From Myxococcales bacterium (GTDB lineage: Bacteria > Myxococcota_A > Polyangia > Nannocystales > Nannocystaceae), in the NCBI GenBank assembly GCA_020633315.1, contig JACKDV010000014.1, positions 167,925 to 231,924 on the forward strand: a stretch of 64,000 nucleotides of DNA, read 5' to 3'. A model generated the notes under the pieces. The model had not been told where the DNA came from. It made no database searches and was given only the letters and a program-made list of their open reading frames with translations. The translations under genes were made by a program, and so were the position numbers. Shown one piece after another: positions 1 through 7,517 of the stretch (within the stretch, counting starts at the first letter, position 1; each line of letters starts with the position of its first letter).

Positions 1-393
1 GACGGCGTGGTGGAGAACGTGCCCCCCGATCCCACCCAGTGGCTCCCCGGCGAGGCCGGCTTCGTGGTGGTGGGCATCAAGTACGACGTGGAGGTGGACA
101 TCCACCCGTTCCTGATGACCTACCCGGACCACGCCAAGGTGGTGAAGGTGGACCTCGGCATCGGCGACGAGACCGACAGCTTCGTGTTCAACAAGGACAA
201 CAACACCTCGGTGACCTGGCGAGTGCGCACCGGCTCGGGGCGCAAGCCGTACTGGATGCAGGTCACCGCCTACTCGTCCACCGGCCAGGCCATCGTGGGG
301 CCCAAGCTCGACAACCAGACCTCGGAGTCCGTGGTGCTGCAGCCCATCCCCGCACCGGTGGTCGAGCCCGCGCCCACGCCCGACGGGGGTTGA
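1..393 (+). CDS. C-terminal part of a beta-modular family protein (family member 1)
   Basis: The reading frame is open from base 1, so the start lies before the window and only the last 130 residues are visible. They form one beta-strand-rich module that begins with a V-D-I-H-P-F element and ends with a W-M-Q-V-T-A-Y-S-S-T-G hairpin, an S-E-S-V-V-L-Q-P strand and a short Pro-rich tail. The same terminal module closes every other member of the paralogous family that fills the next 25 kb, for example the C-terminus of the next gene. Its stop is three bases before that gene, so the two are probably co-transcribed. The function is unknown and I do not recognise the family. Confidence 0.85.
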   Translation, partial: DGVVENVPPDPTQWLPGEAGFVVVGIKYDVEVDIHPFLMTYPDHAKVVKVDLGIGDETDSFVFNKDNNTSVTWRVRTGSGRKPYWMQVTAYSSTGQAIVGPKLDNQTSESVVLQPIPAPVVEPAPTPDGG

Positions 394-396
394 TCC

Positions 397-2547
397 ATGC
401 TGGACCTCTCCCATCCCGTGCGCCAGATCGCCGGGGTGGACCTGGCCCAGGACACCTCGGAGCGAGCGACGTGGTACGTGCTCCCGGCACCGCCTTCGGT
501 GGTGCGCGTGGACGGCGTGCCCGACCTTCGCCTGCTGCGGATCATCGAGGACGGGCAGCTCCGCAGCGGCGACTTCCACCTGCGGGTCTCGCTGGCGTGG
601 GCGCAGGAGCAGCTCGACGAGGCCAAGGCCCTGCTCGAGGAAGAGGCGCACCGCGAGGTCACGCTGCTGCCGCTGCCCGTGCTCTCGGCCGAGGCCGACA
701 TCGTGTTCGCGGGACGCGAGCCGGTGTCGGAGTCCGATGACACGCTGCCCCCGTTCGAGCTGCGCCGCTATGGCTCGGGCCAGCCTCGCCTCGACCCGCC
801 CTACTCGGCCGCGCTGTCGACCTCCCTCACCGCCGACGGCACCCGCCTCGTCGACGCGGTGATGCGGGGCGGCGGCGCGCCGATCGGGGTGAGCTACCGG
901 CTGCTCACCGAGGCCCTGCGCCCCGGCATGCAGGTGACCGCCCGCGTGGACTGGAGCCGCAGCTACGAGCACTTCTCCTCCCACCGACGCACCGGCGGGT
1001 TCCTCTACACCGAGGACGTGCGCGAGCTGGTCGAGAAGCTGGTGGAGGACAAGGTGATCCAGATCTCCGCCGTCTCCACCCTGGGGGTCGACGAGGAGGG
1101 CGGAGCCGACGGGCTGCAAGAGGCGCTGGCCTGGGTGCAGCGGGCCCTGGTGGAGCGCTTCTGCAATCCGGTGATGGAGCTGCGGCGCGAGCCAGCCCAC
1201 GTCTCGCTGGGCACGGTGGGCGAGATCTTCAAGGTGGGGCACGCCTACCAGGTCAAGGCCCTCACCCAGGTGGAGCACGCGGTGGCCGAGATGCGGCTCG
1301 ACGTGGCCACGGTGGTCCGGCGCACCCTGCTGACCCAGACCCACCTCGCCGATCTGCTCGGCGACGCCGACCCCGACGAGCACATCGAGGACGCCGAGCC
1401 CGATCACCCCTTCTTCGCGCGCCACGAGCTGCGGGTCCGCACCGCCCGGAGCCTCGCGACCGACGGGGTGAGCGAGCTGAGCGCGGATTGGTGCTACGGC
1501 GATCGACAGATCACGCTGCGGCTGACTCCCGACGAGCCCGAGGCCGAGCTGAGCACCTGGCGCGACGCCTCCGACGGCTCGCAGTGGTCGCTGGTGGGCC
1601 AGGTGACCTTCGCCGACGACTCGCCGGTGCACGCAGGCGAGTCGATGAGCCTGCCCCCCGTGGAGGGGCACGGCCAGGAGCTCACCCTCGACCTCGCCGC
1701 CCTGCTGCGGCTGCACCGGGTGGAGGTGATCACCGTCCCCGATCCCGAGCGGGTGCTGGCCACCCGCGTGCGGCTGCGCCAGCTCCAGGGCGAGGATCTG
1801 GTCGAGGAGCGCGAGCTGGTCTTCAGCGGCGACCAGGCCCGGGCCACCGCGACCTTCGCCGACATGGCCCCGGAGCAGCGCATCGAGGCCCGCTACGGCT
1901 GGCTGCTCGCGGGTGGGCGGCTGCTCGAGGCCGCGCCGGTGGTGCTCGACACCACCATCCTGCGCATCCCCCCGCCCTTCGCCGGCGCGTTCACGGTGCG
2001 GCTGGTCAGCGCCGAGGACTGGAGCGAGCTCGATCGCCTGCTGGTGAGCGTGAGCAAGGTCGAGGACGGCCCCGGGCACAACTTGATCTTCGACGGCCCC
2101 GGCCAGCTACGTGCGGTGGCCCTCGACATGCCCGATCCGACCGACCGCAGCTTCGTGTACCGGGTCAAGCGCTTCTGGAGCGACGGCCGCGAGGAGGAGG
2201 ACGAGCCGGTCCACACCGACGTGGCGATGGTGATGGTGGGAGGCACGCCCGCCAACCGGCTGGTGGTCGACTTCGAGCCCCTGGGCAGCGAGCTCCCGGT
2301 CGCGGGCATCCACCTGATCCAGATCGATCTCCAGTACGTGGACGTGCCCAACCGCCTGCGCCACAGCGACCAGCTCGAGATCCGGGCCCTGGCCGACCGT
2401 CCCCGCTGGAGCGTGGAGCTGGCCGACCCCACCCACCGCGAGTACGAGTACCGCATCACCACCTACCGTAGCTCCGGCGAGACCCAGGTCGGCCCCTGGA
2501 CCAAGACCTCCGAGCGGCTGGTCGTGGTTCCCATCGTCGCCCAGTGA
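397..2547 (+). CDS. Large beta-modular protein of unknown function (family member 2)
   Basis: The protein has 716 residues, an ATG start three bases after the previous stop, and no signal peptide or membrane segment. Residues 1-65 carry the family N-terminal block (W-Y-V-L-P-A-P-P, then L-R-L-L-R-I-I). Around 130-200 is the second block, with G-A-P-I-G-V-S-Y-R-L-L, L-R-P-G and a D-W-S-R-S-Y-E-H-F-S segment. Around 345 is a D-H-P-F-F-A-R-H-E-L-R-V-R stretch matching the D-x-F-F-x-x-L-x-V motif of its paralogs. The last about 290 residues look like three tandem modules of about 90 residues, the final one ending E-Y-E-Y-R-I-T-T-Y...L-V-V-V-P. It lies in the + strand run of five paralogs. No enzyme motif was seen; a structural or binding role is only a guess. 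Confidence 0.93.
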   Translation: MLDLSHPVRQIAGVDLAQDTSERATWYVLPAPPSVVRVDGVPDLRLLRIIEDGQLRSGDFHLRVSLAWAQEQLDEAKALLEEEAHREVTLLPLPVLSAEADIVFAGREPVSESDDTLPPFELRRYGSGQPRLDPPYSAALSTSLTADGTRLVDAVMRGGGAPIGVSYRLLTEALRPGMQVTARVDWSRSYEHFSSHRRTGGFLYTEDVRELVEKLVEDKVIQISAVSTLGVDEEGGADGLQEALAWVQRALVERFCNPVMELRREPAHVSLGTVGEIFKVGHAYQVKALTQVEHAVAEMRLDVATVVRRTLLTQTHLADLLGDADPDEHIEDAEPDHPFFARHELRVRTARSLATDGVSELSADWCYGDRQITLRLTPDEPEAELSTWRDASDGSQWSLVGQVTFADDSPVHAGESMSLPPVEGHGQELTLDLAALLRLHRVEVITVPDPERVLATRVRLRQLQGEDLVEERELVFSGDQARATATFADMAPEQRIEARYGWLLAGGRLLEAAPVVLDTTILRIPPPFAGAFTVRLVSAEDWSELDRLLVSVSKVEDGPGHNLIFDGPGQLRAVALDMPDPTDRSFVYRVKRFWSDGREEEDEPVHTDVAMVMVGGTPANRLVVDFEPLGSELPVAGIHLIQIDLQYVDVPNRLRHSDQLEIRALADRPRWSVELADPTHREYEYRITTYRSSGETQVGPWTKTSERLVVVPIVAQ

Positions 2548-2574
2548 TTGCCCCCAACCCAAGGACCCCAGCCG

Positions 2575-4920
2575 ATGCTCAACCTACTCGACCGCCAGAC
2601 CATCGAGGATCTCACCGTGTACCGGGACGATCAGGACGTCCGCAAGTTCTACGTCCTGCCCGACACCCCGACCATCGCCCAGGATCCCCAGGGGCGGCCC
2701 CGCTTCCTGTTCGTCAAGTACGTGGACGACCGACCCGGAGTGGCCGAGGCCGACGAGAAGAACGGCGCCTACACCCAGTTCCACGCCACTCTCGCCATCG
2801 GCGACGAGCGCCGCGAGCGGGTGCTGCAGGCGCTGCGAGAGCGGCTGCAGGAGGAGAAGCGCACCGGCTTCAAGCCCTTCGGCAAGGCGATCACCAGCAC
2901 CGAGCCGCTGCTGGCCCGCCCCGACTGGACCGACGGCAGCATCACGCTGAGCACCTTCGAGGCGAGCGAGACCGGCATGGTGCGCTCGGTCGCCGGCAGC
3001 AAGAAGCCCGACCTGGCCGGTGACCTGGGGGCCGCCTTCGCGCTCGAGCTCGACGACGCGGGCGCAGCCGTGTTCGCCGACGCCTTCGAGTCGGGCAACG
3101 TGCCGATCGTGCTGGCCTACGAGCTCACCTACAAGGCGCGGGTCCCCGCGGCCAAGATGATCATCCACGCCGAGCGCGAGAAGGTCCAAAAGGAGATCTG
3201 GAGCTTCGCGCGCCCCTTCGTGTTCAAGCCGGCCCTCAAGCGCTACACGGCGCTCGCCCCCCAGTCCCTCGATCGGCTCAAGCTCCTCAACCTAAGGGCG
3301 GTCCACGGGCCCTCGGTGCGGGCCATGGTGTCGCGCAAGATGGTGACGGTCGGGGTCAGGAACGTCATCGACGTACAGATCCAGTCCGGCGAGGGCGGCA
3401 GCGAGGACAGCTCGGTGCGCGAGAAGCTGATGGAGATCGCGGCCGACATCCTCTCGAACAACATCATCCCGGCGTTCTTCGCGGGCAACCAGATCCTGTC
3501 GCAGCTCACCGACGTGGAGGACGGCGACGATCTGCTCGAGCTCAAGGACGACATCGAGAGCTCGCTGGAGCCCTTCCACATCGAGCTCAGCGAGGAGGTC
3601 GCGGTCGACCGCCAGGCCAACCCCAGCGGCATCATCCAGATGCTGCTCACCGACGAGCAGCGGAGCCTGGCCTTCCGCGAGACCCCGCTCTCCGATCCCT
3701 TCTTCCAGCAGCTCGACGTCGAGGTGATCCCCACCGGCATGGACTTCGAGCGCGACGGCATCGACTCGATCCACGTGTTCCTCGAGTACGACCACACCGA
3801 CACCAAGACCGGGAATCGGGTCTACCACGCGCTCGACGACATGATGACCGTCGAGTCCCCCGAGGTGAGGTTCGAGCTGGAGCGCCTCGCCCGGGGCCCC
3901 GACGGCCTGGCGATCCTCGACTATCGCATCCGCACCGAGATCTACTACTCGATCGACATCCCCAAGAGCGTGGGTCAGTGGATGGAGAAGCACGACCGCA
4001 CGGTGCCGGTGGCCCCGCGGGCCCTGGGCGCGCTGCGAGTCGAGCTGGTCCTCACCGCCCGCCCCGAGTCGATCGAGTCGGCCGAGGTCCACCTGAGCTA
4101 CCGGACCAGCTCTGGCGAGCTGCTCGATCGCACCCTGACCCTCACCACCAAGGAGTCACGCAAGTCGTGGTTCCAGTTCACCGGCGAGTTCGGGGAGCAG
4201 GGCCGCGAGCCCACCTACCAGTACCAGGTGGTCTGGACGCTCCCGGGGGGAGCCAAGCTGCGCGGTAGCCCCTCCTCGTCCAAGGCGGACGTGCTGGAGA
4301 TCGCCACGCCCTTCTCCACCCCGCTGACCTTCACCATCCGCCCCCAGGGCACCTTCGAGGGGGTCAAGGAGATCTCGGGCGAGCTGCACTACGAGGACCA
4401 GGTCAACGACTACCGCGTGGTCCGTAGCTTCAGCCTGACCGCGGCCTCGGCCAGCCAGGTGTTCGACGTGTCTGCGCTCGAGGGTGGGCCGCGCGAGGCC
4501 AAGATCGTCAACGCGCGGATCCAATACACCGACGGGACCCACAAGGAGCTGGCCCCCCTCCGGACCGAGCCCGGCACGGTCTGGCTGGGCGAGGCGGTGA
4601 CCGGCTCGATGACGATCCGCATCCAGCCCTTCCAGGTGGACTTCGAGCGCGACGTGATGGTGGCCATCGTGGTCATCACCTACACCCACGCAGACGGCAA
4701 GGTCGACAAGAGCCCGGCATTCAACCTGCGCAAGGGCGACGCCTCGGTGTCCAACGCCACCGAGTGGGAAGTGACGCTCGGCGAGGGCGATCCCCAGACC
4801 TTCTCGTACACGGTGAACTACGTCGACTACGACCGAAGGCGCACCACCGTGACGAAGAAGGACGTCGAGGATCCCGAGATCTGGCTCGAGGGCCCACCGC
4901 CCCCCGACGCCCCCGCCTAG
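2575..4920 (+). CDS. Large beta-modular protein of unknown function (family member 3)
   Basis: The protein has 781 residues. I chose the ATG at 2575 because AAGGA lies at good distance upstream and the residues that follow (MLNLLDRQTIEDLTVYRD) match the starts of its paralogs; an upstream in-frame TTG at 2548 is less likely. The N-terminal block reads K-F-Y-V-L-P-D-T-P...G-R-P-R-F-L-F-V-K-Y. The middle block has G-N-V-P-I-V-L-A-Y-E-L-T-Y, and near residue 380 is D-P-F-F-Q-Q-L-D-V-E-V. The last about 100 residues contain F-Q-V-D-F-E-R-D-V...Y-T-H-A-D-G, nearly repeated at the end of the next gene, so it links the standard members to the two longer ones. No signal peptide was seen. The function is unknown. 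Confidence 0.93.
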   Translation: MLNLLDRQTIEDLTVYRDDQDVRKFYVLPDTPTIAQDPQGRPRFLFVKYVDDRPGVAEADEKNGAYTQFHATLAIGDERRERVLQALRERLQEEKRTGFKPFGKAITSTEPLLARPDWTDGSITLSTFEASETGMVRSVAGSKKPDLAGDLGAAFALELDDAGAAVFADAFESGNVPIVLAYELTYKARVPAAKMIIHAEREKVQKEIWSFARPFVFKPALKRYTALAPQSLDRLKLLNLRAVHGPSVRAMVSRKMVTVGVRNVIDVQIQSGEGGSEDSSVREKLMEIAADILSNNIIPAFFAGNQILSQLTDVEDGDDLLELKDDIESSLEPFHIELSEEVAVDRQANPSGIIQMLLTDEQRSLAFRETPLSDPFFQQLDVEVIPTGMDFERDGIDSIHVFLEYDHTDTKTGNRVYHALDDMMTVESPEVRFELERLARGPDGLAILDYRIRTEIYYSIDIPKSVGQWMEKHDRTVPVAPRALGALRVELVLTARPESIESAEVHLSYRTSSGELLDRTLTLTTKESRKSWFQFTGEFGEQGREPTYQYQVVWTLPGGAKLRGSPSSSKADVLEIATPFSTPLTFTIRPQGTFEGVKEISGELHYEDQVNDYRVVRSFSLTAASASQVFDVSALEGGPREAKIVNARIQYTDGTHKELAPLRTEPGTVWLGEAVTGSMTIRIQPFQVDFERDVMVAIVVITYTHADGKVDKSPAFNLRKGDASVSNATEWEVTLGEGDPQTFSYTVNYVDYDRRRTTVTKKDVEDPEIWLEGPPPPDAPA

Positions 4921-4931
4921 GACCCCGAGCC

Positions 4932-7508
4932 GTGGCCGACACCGACCGACGTCTCGGGCTCGATCGAACCACCGTGAGTCGGGTGGTCGACGCCGCGGCC
5001 CTGCGCCCCTTCTCCACCGTCGCCATTCGCTCGAGGCTGCTGCCGGGGCTCATCGAGTCGCTCCAGCGCGCGAGCCTCCCGGTGTTCTACGAGTCGCAGC
5101 GGCTGCAGGCCGAGACGGCCGAGGCCCGGGCCGACACCAGCGGCAAGCCGTGGGTCACCATCCTGCGGTGGATCACCCGGGCGGAGCTCCGCCCGCGCTT
5201 CACCCAGGAAGGCGTCACCGTGGACCTCGAGCCGGGCGACTGGGAGGGAGAGCCCCTCCCCACCCAGGACCCGGGGATCACCGCGACCATCGGCGGCCTC
5301 TCCGACGCGCGGCCCCGGCAGATGATCGTGTGGTGGCGGAAGTCCGAGGACGGCCGCCACCGCCTCACCGTGAGCTACGACTTCGAGGACGACAACGAGC
5401 GCGAGTACCTGCGCGCCGCCTTCCTGCAGAGCTCGTTCAGCTACCTCGAGCTGAGCTGGACGCACGAGGCCCAGTACCGCCCCGACCTGGTGATCGACCC
5501 GGTCGACCACGGCTCGACCACCCCCCCGGATACGGCCGTGCCGCGGGTGCCCCGGGGTACCGTCACCCCGGTGCCCCTCACTCCGGTGCCCCTCACTCCG
5601 GTGCCCCTCACTCCGGTGCCCCTCACTCCGGTGCCGATCACCCGGGTGCGGGTCCCCATCGAGCGCTTGCCCGCCACGCTGCCGGCCACCCCTTCCGAGC
5701 CAGCCGCTCCCGCCGACTCGCCCACCTACTACGCGTTCTCGCAGCAGCTCCGCAAGCCGCTGGCCTACGCCGATCGCAACCACTCGTTTTGGCAAGACGG
5801 CCCCTCCGCCTGGAAGTCGGTCTCCCTCGATCTCGATCGGCGGATGTACTACCGCTCCACCGGCAGCGCGGCGCAGTACGAGTTCCTGCCCACCGATTTC
5901 CGCCTCGGCTTCGATCCCACCACGGGGCTCCCCGCGGTCCGGCCCTATGTGTACGAGGACGACCAGGGCAACTCGATGATCGAGCTGAGCCTGCGGGCCG
6001 TGCCCTACGTGGATCCCACGCTCCGCGAGGCGCTCCGCGCCGAGATCCAGCGGATCGAGAAGGTGGGCTTCGCCGTCTTGATTGCACCGGTGATGACCGG
6101 GGCGCTCCAGATCGACCTGGGCCTGGCGGGCACGCGGGACGAGGACCTCCGCAAGCAGGTGGACCTCGTGGGGAGCTTCGGGCTCACCCTCGAGTTCGGA
6201 CCGGAGCACTGGGCCACCAACATGACGCGGCTGTCTTCGACCAGCGGCATCACGGGCTGGGTGTTCCTCGACATCCGCCCCGAGGTCGAGGGCGACGACG
6301 TGGGGATCCCGGTGGACCTGCGCCTCACCCTGCTCCACGCCGACGTGGTGGAGGCGGAATCAGCCGAGCTCGACCCCGATCAGGTGCCTCGACGGGTCGT
6401 GCTCCGCAACCGCCTGGATCGGCCGGTGCAGGTCTCCGAGCCCGCCACCTACGTGGCCGATCAGGCGAGCGATGCTTCGCTGCCCACCCACGTCCGTCGC
6501 GCTCGCGCCAGCAGCCCGCTGCCGGTGCCCCTGCCGCCCGGCGAGCACCACCTCCAGGTCGCCGCCGAGGACGGCTCCACGATCTGGAACAAGCTGTTCG
6601 TCGATCCGCCCGCCGTCGAGGTCGAGCCTCCGGCCGAGGGCTGGCTGACCGCGATCCACGAGCAGGCCTCCTCGGCCCGGACCTCGCGGCAGATCACGGT
6701 GCGGGCGAAGAACCTGGGCCTCGAGGCCACAGCCGTCCCCGAGTACGACTCCACGCGGGTGTCGCTGAGCGGGGGCACGGCCGATCCACCCAACGGGCGC
6801 CTGGAGCGAGGCAAGCAGGAGTGGAGCTCGAGGATCTCGATGGGCCTGGCCGAGCTGTGGGCGCTCTCCCGCGATCCCACCAGCGTGGAGCCCTACGTGA
6901 TCGAGTGGCAGAGCGACTACGCCGACCTCGAGGGCCTGCCCCAGCGAACGACCACCACCCAGCTCAACCCGACGATCCAGGCCCTCACCACCGAGCGAGC
7001 GGGCTCGCGCTACGACCTGCTCGACGCCGACGGCACCGTGCTCGGCTCGGCGCTCGAGCGCAGCGAGGTGCTCGCGAGGATCGCCCCGCGACGCGAGGCC
7101 GGGCAGCCCTGGCTGCTGCGGGTGCCGGCCCCCGGGATCGTGGTCCCGCCGAGCGATCCCACCACCCCGGCCGAGCCGCCGGTCGAGGCCGTGCGCGAGT
7201 GGCTCTCGGTCTACGTCCAGCCCTTCACGGTGGACTTCGCGGCAGACGTGCGCGTGGCCACCGTGAGCATCGTCTACACCCACGCCGACGGCCGCCGCGA
7301 GAGCAGCGGGCCGATCAACTTCCGCACGGGCGGCCCCCACCCCCTCGACGACTCCACCGAGTGGAAGGTCGGGCTCCAAGGAGGAGACCCTCGCTCGTTC
7401 GCGTACACCGTGGACTACGTCGGCTACGATGGACGCCTCGACCACGTCTCGTTCGAGGACGTGAGCGATCCGCTCATCTGGCTCGCTCGTCCCCCTGCCC
7501 CCGCCTAG
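4932..7508 (+). CDS. Long beta-modular protein with Pro-rich hinge (family member 4)
   Basis: The protein is about 858 residues if it begins at GTG 4932, 11 bases after the previous stop; an in-frame GTG at 4974 is an alternative, and the ribosome site is weak for both. It differs from members 1-3 in having an extra N-terminal domain of about 190 residues (L-P-V-F-Y-E..., R-P-R-F-T-Q-E-G-V-T-V-D-L-E-P). A T-P-V-P-L repeat hinge follows, then a second domain with M-Y-Y-R-S-T-G and L-G-F-D-P-T-T-G-L-P-A-V-R-P-Y-V-Y, which resembles the N-terminal block of the other members. The C-terminal module has V-D-F-A-A-D-V-R-V-A-T-V and Y-T-H-A-D-G as in member 3. It is closely paralogous to the next gene. 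The function is unknown. Confidence 0.9.
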   Translation: MADTDRRLGLDRTTVSRVVDAAALRPFSTVAIRSRLLPGLIESLQRASLPVFYESQRLQAETAEARADTSGKPWVTILRWITRAELRPRFTQEGVTVDLEPGDWEGEPLPTQDPGITATIGGLSDARPRQMIVWWRKSEDGRHRLTVSYDFEDDNEREYLRAAFLQSSFSYLELSWTHEAQYRPDLVIDPVDHGSTTPPDTAVPRVPRGTVTPVPLTPVPLTPVPLTPVPLTPVPITRVRVPIERLPATLPATPSEPAAPADSPTYYAFSQQLRKPLAYADRNHSFWQDGPSAWKSVSLDLDRRMYYRSTGSAAQYEFLPTDFRLGFDPTTGLPAVRPYVYEDDQGNSMIELSLRAVPYVDPTLREALRAEIQRIEKVGFAVLIAPVMTGALQIDLGLAGTRDEDLRKQVDLVGSFGLTLEFGPEHWATNMTRLSSTSGITGWVFLDIRPEVEGDDVGIPVDLRLTLLHADVVEAESAELDPDQVPRRVVLRNRLDRPVQVSEPATYVADQASDASLPTHVRRARASSPLPVPLPPGEHHLQVAAEDGSTIWNKLFVDPPAVEVEPPAEGWLTAIHEQASSARTSRQITVRAKNLGLEATAVPEYDSTRVSLSGGTADPPNGRLERGKQEWSSRISMGLAELWALSRDPTSVEPYVIEWQSDYADLEGLPQRTTTTQLNPTIQALTTERAGSRYDLLDADGTVLGSALERSEVLARIAPRREAGQPWLLRVPAPGIVVPPSDPTTPAEPPVEAVREWLSVYVQPFTVDFAADVRVATVSIVYTHADGRRESSGPINFRTGGPHPLDDSTEWKVGLQGGDPRSFAYTVDYVGYDGRLDHVSFEDVSDPLIWLARPPAPA
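5571..5630 (+). repeat. 15-bp tandem repeat encoding T-P-V-P-L
   Basis: Four exact 15-bp copies (gtgcccctcactccg) run without interruption, and degenerate copies flank them (about 5556-5570 and 5631-5645). They lie in frame in family member 4 and encode a Pro-Val-Pro-Leu-Thr hinge between its two N-terminal domains. Exact copies suggest slippage-type length variation without loss of frame. Confidence 0.95.
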
Positions 7509-7517
7509 GAGCCCGCC

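Noticed and set aside
5571..5630. Tandem repeats read as a possible CRISPR array
   Set aside because: Units are 15 bp with no spacers and keep the reading frame of member 4.
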